DNA of 14,354 nucleotides. Origin: Planctomycetota bacterium (lineage in GTDB: Bacteria > Planctomycetota > Phycisphaerae > UBA1845). Location: contig JADFRO010000031.1 in NCBI GenBank assembly GCA_022561255.1, positions 1 to 14,354 of the forward strand, given 5' to 3'. Positions 9,701 to 14,354 of this stretch are shown here, one piece after another (within the stretch, counting starts at the first letter, position 1; every line of letters starts with the position of its first letter). Under the pieces are notes generated by a model, which did not search any database, was not told the origin of the DNA, and saw only the letters and a list, made by a program, of their open reading frames with translations. A program made the position numbers and the translations under genes.

Positions 9701-11262
9701 ACAGCGATGCGGACACCATGGTCGAACAGCTAACCGAACTGTTCCAGGCGGACGGCGGCGGAGACGGTGAGACGCAAAGCCAACTGGTCTTCGGCGATGC
9801 CATGGGTGAGATGGATCTGGCGAGCATCGGTCAGGAGCTTCGTTTCGCTTCCGATTCGCGAACCAATACCCTGATCGCCGTGGGAGCCGAGGTCTATCTC
9901 GGCATGGTTGAGGATCTCGTTCGGTATCTGGACTCTCAAGAGGCCGAAGATCGCATCGTCGAAGTCTACCAAACCAAATTTGTCGACGCGACACAGCTTC
10001 AGCAGGCGATTCAGGGATTCATCGCGCAGGAACTCGACGTGCTGGGTGAGGGCGACGACGAAGAGTCGCGCATGCGTCGCATGGAGCGTCAGGTCTCGGT
10101 GGAAGCCATCGGCGACGAGGACGAGGGCAGCAGCAGTCTGTTGGTCGGCACGAGTCGCCGGGCCTATCAGCGGACGATGGCGATGATTCAGGGGCTCGAT
10201 CGCCCGGAGCCGCAGGTGATGATTTCCGTGTTGATCGCCGAGGTAACGTTGTCCGACGACATCGACCTCGGCGTCGAAATCGCCGGACAGAATCTACGAT
10301 TCTCAGAAAACGCGGTCCTCGGCCCCAACGGCATCATTCAGGGAAGCGACTTCGACTTTATCGCCGGCACCGACCTCGGGGCGGCCGGGCTGGGACTCGG
10401 CGGCTTCAACTTCACCATCACCGGCGAGGACTTCAGTTTCCTTTTTAGAGCGCTGCAGGCTGATAGTCGCCTGGAAGTGCTTTCCCGTCCGGTCCTGATG
10501 GTACGCAACGGCGACGAGGGGAAGATTACCATCGCCGATCAGGTGCCGATCGTTTCCGGATCGCAGATCAACATCACGGGCTCCATCAACGCCACGATCA
10601 CAAGAGAGGACGTCGGCATCGTCCTCACTGCCACGCCCCACATCAGCCCGGACGGTTACGTCACCATCGAATTGAAGCAGGAAATATCCAACATCGGCGA
10701 GAACATCCAATTGACCGAGGGCGTCGCCTCTCCGATTTTCTCGACGCGCGAGGTTGAGACCAACGTGACGGTTCGCGACGGAGAGACCGTCGTGATCGGA
10801 GGTTTGATTCAAACCAGTATATCGAGCAGCGTGACGAAAGTCCCGATTCTCGGAGATATTCCGATCCTGGGCGCGCTGTTCCGCACGACTTCCAGCTCGA
10901 TGCGAAAGACGGAACTTCTTGTCGTCTTGACCGTCGACATCCTGCGCACCGACGAGGACGTGCATCGAATGTCTCTCGAGCAGCGCGACATCATGGGGCT
11001 CTCGGAAGCGATTCTGCAAAGCCCCCTGATGGAAGGTCTCCGCATTACCGCTGACGAGACGGTCCTCGGTCCCAAGCCGGACGCGACTCCCGAGCGCCCG
11101 TCCTCGACCAAGCCTCCCGTCGAAGCGGTGGACCCACGACGTAAGCAGTACGGACCGCGTACCAAGACGTACGGTCCCTTGATTCGGCCGTCGAACACAA
11201 GGGCTACCGCGTCACTGCCCGTTTACGGACCCATGATCGCGCGCAGGACGCTCGCGGAGTGA
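6772..11262 (+). CDS. Giant secretin (type II/IV pilus secretin family) with about 12 N1-type repeats
   Basis: Outer-membrane secretin, a multimeric gated channel of the GspD/PilQ superfamily; 1,496 residues from the ATG at 6772, roughly twice the usual family length. A signal peptide ends near AWA (33-35), cleaved before a run of Gln. Next come a charged linker, half an N unit (about 89-126), 12 N1-type units (133-1144), the pore core (1149-1393) and a C-terminal tail. The core carries the hallmark VPILGDIPILGALF (1357-1370) preceded by a DGETVVIGGL strand. Nine units keep a D-x-R-[ST]-N-[STA]-[LI]-type strand motif. I see no N0 domain, the part that contacts GspC in type II secretion. Most loops are acidic. 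The tail is Pro/Arg-rich with three YGP motifs (near 1460, 1467 and 1485). An alternative GTG start at 6757 adds five residues. No secretion ATPase or pseudopilin genes are in the window, so type II secretion, pilus or another use cannot be decided. Confidence 0.93.
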   Translation: MTGKNGNFGSGDSFCTRITMALVMALPLSVAPAWAQQQAGEQPRSKRATDAPQKRTDAQKAVQSLRRETVDSSESRLDEMIRGLDPEILARLTGADVTVEIIGNQLILQGPEEAVAVLELLIRGLDAEREPKVLEIVTVTERDAKEIARTVQEAIRMALATPNMRPEDEVTLTALSSNVLLVAALPREIDWVIDVIQKVDAVPDPLGDIELMTFQIQYRKASDVATELKNIITSLREARGAGKEKDKLQIIPNNANNTITVTAREAERETIQKLINQIDVEPVKGFGEVKLTIFPLIHSKADELAGVIEELLASESGGSDAVAEVIYRLSISKASPDGTITELSPIDLQKPMRIIADRGTNSLIVATVEENVAPMGELIRLLDGVPLGEEIVVRLFPLRFATADAIGEIIRGMFDEGKNLSQDPDGSGDDAVPEGETGEALVYNIGIADDPRTNTLIVSGRPEQLALVADIVNQLDRPATALKFPLRFIQLEYSDASQLGQTITELFDQRFESAQSMGANGAALERERVFLSVDLRSNSLIVSASEENFAEIAHIAKQLDAKPGRLFDQIRLIRCERLAAASLKEKIEELWQRKADLRREADMLEDLPIVVADERSNSLIVASSMEDYEEIVRLVRTLEAQPLIDDMQLFKLDYADALVIADMLDELFDGIAAQSESFQAPTIIPDPRSNALVVAATRDTMERVEDAIQRLDVEAGPLTAVFKVYSLVHASAGQLASRIQELFDSRGEGDQSTRTPVVVLADESSNSLIVSASRDDHIATVSLLELLDSPSTLSRHFRIFSLKMAKATNVAEKLDALFQSQTDGGSGRADAIAVEADERTNSIIVWAAPSQMTNIGVVITKLDTSTPAVEMMVKVIQLRQALAEDFATLLEDTFVGDDAGTDNERAIIVSFLQRTPDGGEVVRKLLRQDIRITPDARTNSLMVMAPVDSMAMLEAMIQDFDRIRPVTSEIRLFPLINSDADTMVEQLTELFQADGGGDGETQSQLVFGDAMGEMDLASIGQELRFASDSRTNTLIAVGAEVYLGMVEDLVRYLDSQEAEDRIVEVYQTKFVDATQLQQAIQGFIAQELDVLGEGDDEESRMRRMERQVSVEAIGDEDEGSSSLLVGTSRRAYQRTMAMIQGLDRPEPQVMISVLIAEVTLSDDIDLGVEIAGQNLRFSENAVLGPNGIIQGSDFDFIAGTDLGAAGLGLGGFNFTITGEDFSFLFRALQADSRLEVLSRPVLMVRNGDEGKITIADQVPIVSGSQINITGSINATITREDVGIVLTATPHISPDGYVTIELKQEISNIGENIQLTEGVASPIFSTREVETNVTVRDGETVVIGGLIQTSISSSVTKVPILGDIPILGALFRTTSSSMRKTELLVVLTVDILRTDEDVHRMSLEQRDIMGLSEAILQSPLMEGLRITADETVLGPKPDATPERPSSTKPPVEAVDPRRKQYGPRTKTYGPLIRPSNTRATASLPVYGPMIARRTLAE
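7168..10203 (+). repeat. Array of 12 secretin N1-type protein repeats, acidic loops
   Basis: Units at residues (from the ATG at 6772) about 133-200, 210-280, 290-384, 391-477, 482-562, 568-641, 646-713, 719-788, 795-863, 871-961, 969-1054 and 1061-1144. Each has a strand-helix half, a variable loop, and a second half beginning with the D-x-R-[ST]-N-type strand motif, for example DERSNSLIV, DPRTNTLIV and DARTNSLMV. Units 3, 10 and 11 have longer loops, and unit 6 has a helical loop. Known secretins have two to four N domains. Confidence 0.88.
10216..10950 (+). other. Secretin pore core domain
   Basis: Residues 1149-1393 of the secretin. The segment starts with VMISVLIAEVTLSDD, the usual first core strand. 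It continues through a Gly-rich stretch and FLFRALQADSRLEVLSRP, the canonical secretin motif before the gate. It then has an amphipathic strand series with a TATPHISPDG turn, and it closes with the VPILGDIPILGALF signature and ELLVVLTVDIL. All landmarks are present in order without frameshift, so the barrel should be functional. Confidence 0.92.
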
Positions 11263-11280
11263 CCGATCTTACCGGAACCA

Positions 11281-11835
11281 ATGATGAATAAGTGCCTACG
11301 AAATCAACTTGGGTTTTTGCCAGTTACGATGTTCTTGCTCGTCGCGCTGGTTGCCGTTGGATGTCGTACGCCGGCGTCAACGGGGGACGGCGCGAGCGCT
11401 CATAGAGCTTCACGGCGCAGTCGCCAGGTGCGCGTTTACGGAGTGATGTGCCTGTTTTCGCCCAAACCGTGGATCAACGCGGACAAGGCCGGCGACCTGG
11501 ATCCGGAAGGAATTCGATTCAAGGTGTTCCTCGACGGGGGCAAGAACAAGGGCGTCTTTTGCGACGGAATGTTTCACATCGAGATGTACCAGATTTCCCG
11601 GGGGCAAGACGGCAAGTGGGAGCGAAAGCTGGTCAGCGACTGGCACTACCCAACGAAGGATTTTCAACAGGTCGTAGCGAAAATTCTGGGAGAAGGTTAT
11701 CACATGAGACTTCGATGGGCTAGAAAAGACATCGCGGGTCACGAGATTGAAGTGATTACACGCTTCGAGGACGAATACGGGAACGTCGTCCACTCGCCCA
11801 CCAAGCGCCTCCGCGTGCCCAAGTACGTTTCCTGA
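11281..11835 (+). CDS. Small outer-membrane or periplasmic lipoprotein of unknown family
   Basis: A 184-residue protein starting 18 bases after the secretin stop, so almost certainly co-transcribed. The N-terminus has a few positive residues, a hydrophobic stretch (about 11-26) and a lipobox-like AVGC, giving lipid attachment at C28; the -3 Ala is less usual than Leu. A Ser/Arg-rich linker follows, then a single domain (about 50-182) with alternating hydrophobic residues typical of a beta-sandwich, including GVFCDG, LRLRW and EIEVITRFEDEYGNVV. I do not recognise the family. Its place after a secretin gene makes it a candidate pilotin (the lipoprotein that guides secretins to the outer membrane) or a rim component, but its fold does not obviously match known pilotins. 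ATG codons at 11281 and 11284 are both possible starts; the Shine-Dalgarno is weak. Confidence 0.82.
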   Translation: MMNKCLRNQLGFLPVTMFLLVALVAVGCRTPASTGDGASAHRASRRSRQVRVYGVMCLFSPKPWINADKAGDLDPEGIRFKVFLDGGKNKGVFCDGMFHIEMYQISRGQDGKWERKLVSDWHYPTKDFQQVVAKILGEGYHMRLRWARKDIAGHEIEVITRFEDEYGNVVHSPTKRLRVPKYVS

Positions 11836-11852
11836 CAAGTACGTTGCCTGAG
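11821..11852 (+). repeat. 16-bp tandem duplication across the lipoprotein stop codon
   Basis: AAGTACGTTTCCTGAC (11821-11836) is followed directly by AAGTACGTTGCCTGAG (11837-11852), identical at 14 of 16 bases. The first copy encodes the last residues KYVS and the TGA stop; the second lies just outside the gene. It looks like a slippage duplication. The remaining gap to 11900 holds only a weak 5-bp ACGTC/GACGT hairpin and no T-run, so I call no terminator there. Confidence 0.8.
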
Positions 11853-11900
11853 CCGACGTCTCGTTGCGACGTGCTTCAGTCCCAGGTCCGAGTCGCACCT

Positions 11901-12119
11901 CTAATCGTGTTCGTCCTGCCATTCTTCGAGCCAGGCCATCTGAATCGCTTCGAGCTTACCCTCCGTCGACGCCTTGGGGTCGTCGTCAAAGTCGTCCAGA
12001 TCACAGACCCAGAGATGCAGGTCCGTAAACCGTACGTTGAGCGGTTCGACATCGGGAAACCGCTCCAACAGCATGATCCCCAGGTCTTCGAAGTCGTTCC
12101 AGGTAAGTCGTTGGCCCAT
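11901..12119 (-). CDS. iscX: Fe-S cluster assembly protein IscX (YfhJ family)
   Basis: A 72-residue acidic protein, close to the usual length of about 66. IscX binds the cysteine desulfurase IscS and iron, and is thought to tune the rate of cluster assembly or act as an iron adaptor. The family pattern is clear: L-x-W near the start, then FPDVEP, VRFTDLHLWVCDL (about 29-41), DDFDDDP (42-48) and a final LEAIQMAWLEEW helix. It is the last gene after hscA and fdx, as in the E. coli isc operon. The start at 12119 gives the family N-terminus (MGQRLTW) and has a Shine-Dalgarno; a longer start at 12164 would overlap fdx and add 15 residues unrelated to the family. Confidence 0.93.
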   Translation of the reverse strand: MGQRLTWNDFEDLGIMLLERFPDVEPLNVRFTDLHLWVCDLDDFDDDPKASTEGKLEAIQMAWLEEWQDEHD

Positions 12120-12127
12120 TGCAGGAT

Positions 12128-12133
12128 TCCTCA
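12128..12133 (-). promoter_or_regulatory. iscX ribosome binding site overlapping the fdx stop codon
   Basis: On the minus strand TGAGGA lies 8 bases before the iscX ATG, and its TGA is the fdx stop codon. This arrangement suggests translational coupling of the two genes and fixes the iscX start at 12119. Confidence 0.7.
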
Positions 12134-12538
12134 ATGACCTTCCTGCACGAGGTTGCGGTTCCATTCAGGGATCTCGACGACCACGTCCGTCGTTCCGTCC
12201 GGTACACATTGACAACAGAGACGACTGTCCGGTTTAAGATCGGGCGCGTTTTCGAGCTGATCCTCTTCCTCGTCGAGCGCCTCGTTGATCGTTTCTTCCC
12301 CCTGCTTGATGTGGAGATGGCAGGTCGAGCACGCGCAAACGCCACCGCACGCGTGGTCGATAGCTATTCCGTTTCCCAGCGCGATGTCGAGAATGCTTCC
12401 GGGCAGCCCGTTGTGCTCGTAGGGGAACTTCGCCGGGTCGACCTCGATCGTGACGTTCATCGGCAGAAACGTGATCTTGTACTTCGTCGTAGGTATCGTA
12501 ACGACGGGCTGTTGGATGTACGGGTTGACTCCGCCCAT
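12131..12538 (-). CDS. fdx: ISC-type [2Fe-2S] ferredoxin
   Basis: A 135-residue cytoplasmic ferredoxin that supplies electrons for cluster assembly on IscU. The binding motif is HACGGVCACSTC (63-73) with C64, C70 and C73 as ligands in C-x5-C-x2-C spacing; C109 in RLCCQC is the fourth. C68 matches the extra conserved cysteine of E. coli Fdx. C108 and C111 flank the fourth ligand, where E. coli has Ser and Ala, giving seven cysteines in all. The end (VVVEIPEWNRN) is also typical. It is longer than the E. coli protein (about 111 residues) by an N-terminal extension of about 19 residues and a small insert around 38-46 (FPYEHNGLP). The ATG is preceded by a strong Shine-Dalgarno. It lies 46 bases after hscA and 11 before iscX. 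Confidence 0.94.
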   Translation of the reverse strand: MGGVNPYIQQPVVTIPTTKYKITFLPMNVTIEVDPAKFPYEHNGLPGSILDIALGNGIAIDHACGGVCACSTCHLHIKQGEETINEALDEEEDQLENAPDLKPDSRLCCQCVPDGTTDVVVEIPEWNRNLVQEGH

Positions 12539-12547
12539 AAGGGGCTT

Positions 12548-12554
12548 CCTCCTT
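12548..12554 (-). promoter_or_regulatory. fdx ribosome binding site
   Basis: AAGGAGG on the minus strand, 9 bases before the fdx ATG at 12538. It is a near-perfect Shine-Dalgarno within the 46-bp hscA-fdx gap. It fixes the fdx start and argues that the N-terminal extension is real. Confidence 0.8.
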
Positions 12555-12584
12555 CATGTTCATGTCGCGGGATGCTTCACCCGG

Positions 12585-14354
12585 TCATGTCTTCTTGTTT
12601 GAATTCTCTGCTACAGTCCACTCGTTCTTCTGCAGGGTCGCCGTCATCGCCCGCTCCGCCAGGGGAATCGTCGAGCGATTAAACTTCTCACGCCGTTCGT
12701 TTAAGGTTGTCGCGTCGTCGCATTGCACCGCGAACGTCCGCAAATCGGCGATCGCCCGCATCCACTCGCCTCGCTGTCGTTGGTCCACAAGTTCGCCATG
12801 TCGCTGAAGCATCTGTTCCGTCTTGTTCAGATCGAACTCTAGCGTGGTGCGGACGTCGATCAAGTGGTGAGCCGCCATGTCCTCCTTTGCGTGCTGAAGC
12901 GCTTCAGTTTCCATCCGTTTGACCTCCTCGCGCGTCAGCCCGTGCGAGGGGACGATCTGGATGCTGGCGCTCTTCCCGCTTCGCTCTTCGGTTGCGGAAA
13001 CGTGCAGGATGCCGTTTTGATCGATCAGGAATGTTACGTTGATTTTGGGTATGCCCGCCGGCATGGGCGGAATCCCGCTGAGCTCGAAGACGCCGAGCGA
13101 TCGACAGTCCTTGACGAGTTCTCGCTCGCCCTGCAGCACGTTGATCTTGACGCTGACCTGTCCGTCCTGAAACGTTGTGAAACTCTCGCGCGCCTGACAC
13201 GGGATGCGGACGTTGTTGGCGATCAGCTTGCCCATCGCTCCGCCCATCGTTTCGATGCCCAGCGATAGCGGCGTGACGTCAAGAAGTAGAACGTCCTGTC
13301 GCAAGCCCGCAAGAATCGACGCCTGCACCCCCGCGCCGAGGGCGACGACCTGTTCGGGGTTCAGAGCCGTATAGGGCGGTTTTCCAAAGACATCGCCCAC
13401 GCGCCGGCGCACGTACGGTACGCGCGTCGATCCGCCCACCATGATGATCTGATCGATTTCGTTGGTGGTCAAACCCGCAGTCCGCATCGCTCGCGAGCAG
13501 GCCTCGATCGTTCGCGTGACGAACGGCTCGATCAGTCTCTCGAACTCCTCGCGCTCGATCGTCCTGTGGTATACTTGGTCACTGCCGAGCGCAATCTCGA
13601 CGTCGGCGCTATTTTGCACACTGAGTTTTTTCTTGACGCCTTCGGATAGCGTACGAAGTTGCTGCTTGATCTTTGGGTTTGCGATGTCGATTCCGAACCG
13701 CTCTTTGATCTCCGAGGCAAAGAGGTCCATCAGTGAATAGTCGAAGTCGTCACCCCCCAGGTGCGTGTCGCCGTTGGTCGCCAACACCTCGAACACCCCG
13801 TCTTCGAGTCGCAAAATGGAAACGTCGAACGTTCCTCCCCCCAGATCGTAGACGGCGATCGTGATCTGCTCCGTCCGATCCAGGCCATACGCCAGGGCAG
13901 CCGCGGTCGGTTCGTTCACGATGCGCACGACGTCCAATCCGGCGATTTGCCCGGCGTCACGCGTCGCTTGCCGCTGCGCATCGTCAAACTGAGCGGGAAC
14001 CGTGATCACCGCTCGCGTGATCGGCCTGCCGAAATGACGCTCCGCGCGGGACTTCAGCTCGCGCAGGATCATGGCGCTGAGTTCGGGCGGTGTGTATACA
14101 CGATCGCCGACTTCAACGACCGCCACGTCCCGGCCATCCGCACTCTCTTTTCGCCCGATTCGGTAGGCAAGTCGCTCGGCATCCTCCGCCAGGTCGGCCA
14201 GACCCCGCCCCATCAGACGTTTCACGGAATAAACCGTCGTTAGCGGTCGCTCGACCGCATGGTCACGAGCTTCCGCCCCGATTGTGCGAACCCGTCCGGC
14301 GTCGTCAAAACCGATCACGGAGGCGACGATGACGTCGTCTTCACCGCCCTCGCC
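12585..14354 (-). CDS. hscA: Fe-S assembly Hsp70 chaperone HscA (5' end outside window)
   Basis: Hsp70-family ATPase that, with the J-protein HscB, acts on the scaffold IscU to help release clusters. The frame is open to the window edge; the GTG at 14318 falls inside the conserved body, so about 45 residues including the phosphate-binding GIDLGTTNS loop are missing. Counting from that GTG, the ATPase domain shows YSVKRLMGR (30-38), NEPTAAALAYG (135-145), YDLGGGTFDVSIL (157-169), LGGDDFD (187-193) and MVGGSTRVP (293-301). The linker and start of the substrate domain is DVLLLDVTPLSLGIETMGG (342-360), followed by FTTFQDGQ and VLQGERELVKDCRSL; a helical lid closes the protein. SVKRLMGR, DCRSL and the gene order hscA-fdx-iscX favour HscA over DnaK. 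The C-terminus is NSNKKT, without the EEVD-like or acidic tail of DnaK. Confidence 0.93.
   Translation of the reverse strand, partial: GEGGEDDVIVASVIGFDDAGRVRTIGAEARDHAVERPLTTVYSVKRLMGRGLADLAEDAERLAYRIGRKESADGRDVAVVEVGDRVYTPPELSAMILRELKSRAERHFGRPITRAVITVPAQFDDAQRQATRDAGQIAGLDVVRIVNEPTAAALAYGLDRTEQITIAVYDLGGGTFDVSILRLEDGVFEVLATNGDTHLGGDDFDYSLMDLFASEIKERFGIDIANPKIKQQLRTLSEGVKKKLSVQNSADVEIALGSDQVYHRTIEREEFERLIEPFVTRTIEACSRAMRTAGLTTNEIDQIIMVGGSTRVPYVRRRVGDVFGKPPYTALNPEQVVALGAGVQASILAGLRQDVLLLDVTPLSLGIETMGGAMGKLIANNVRIPCQARESFTTFQDGQVSVKINVLQGERELVKDCRSLGVFELSGIPPMPAGIPKINVTFLIDQNGILHVSATEERSGKSASIQIVPSHGLTREEVKRMETEALQHAKEDMAAHHLIDVRTTLEFDLNKTEQMLQRHGELVDQRQRGEWMRAIADLRTFAVQCDDATTLNERREKFNRSTIPLAERAMTATLQKNEWTVAENSNKKT

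Noticed and set aside
11836..11900. Bidirectional terminator in the convergent gap
   Set aside because: Only a 5-bp stem with a 7-base loop can be drawn, without T-runs.
12120..12164. Longer iscX start giving 87 residues
   Set aside because: It overlaps the end of fdx, adds residues unrelated to the family, and lacks a matching ribosome binding site; the ATG at 12119 has one.
12119..12682. 187-codon plus-strand open frame opposite fdx
   Set aside because: The opposite strand encodes an unmistakable ferredoxin; this frame has no family features.
13761..14243. 160-codon plus-strand open frame opposite hscA
   Set aside because: Antisense to conserved Hsp70 motifs.

Overview
The window (about 60% GC by eye) holds two converging gene groups and looks like chromosomal DNA of a Gram-negative bacterium. 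I favour a planctomycete, possibly Phycisphaerae-like, because very long proteins built from many secretin N-domains are known to me mainly from that phylum. No rRNA or marker gene is present, so this is a moderate-confidence guess.

Plus strand, 1-11835. First comes the 3' part of a giant gene (at least 2,216 codons, 5' end outside the window). It is built almost entirely of secretin N1-type (KH-like) repeats, about 21 complete plus fragments, and has no outer-membrane pore domain. After a 105-bp gap comes a complete gene for a 1,496-residue secretin: signal peptide, about 12 of the same repeats, a canonical secretin pore core, and a Pro-rich tail with three YGP motifs. Eighteen bases later a 184-residue lipoprotein of unknown family follows; its position makes it a candidate pilotin or accessory factor. 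The three genes read as one putative operon for an outer-membrane channel with an unusually long periplasmic part. The most striking signal is that the variable loop at the same place in each repeat is strongly basic (Arg/Lys/Gly/Ser) in the giant protein and mostly acidic (Asp/Glu/Gly) in the secretin, which suggests two electrostatically complementary partners or a polyanion-handling conduit. No ATPase, pseudopilin or inner-membrane platform gene is visible here.

Minus strand, 14354-11901. This is the tail of an iron-sulfur cluster (ISC) operon in the order hscA (5' end outside the window), fdx, iscX, the same order as in Escherichia coli. HscA is the Hsp70 chaperone that works on the scaffold IscU, Fdx is the [2Fe-2S] ferredoxin that supplies electrons, and IscX is the small acidic regulator or iron adaptor of IscS. 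The fdx and iscX starts are well supported by Shine-Dalgarno sequences, and the iscX one overlaps the fdx stop codon.

The two groups meet at 11836-11900, a 65-bp convergent gap without a convincing terminator. No tRNA, rRNA, CRISPR array, insertion sequence or integrase was seen. There is no gene-free stretch over 300 bases.
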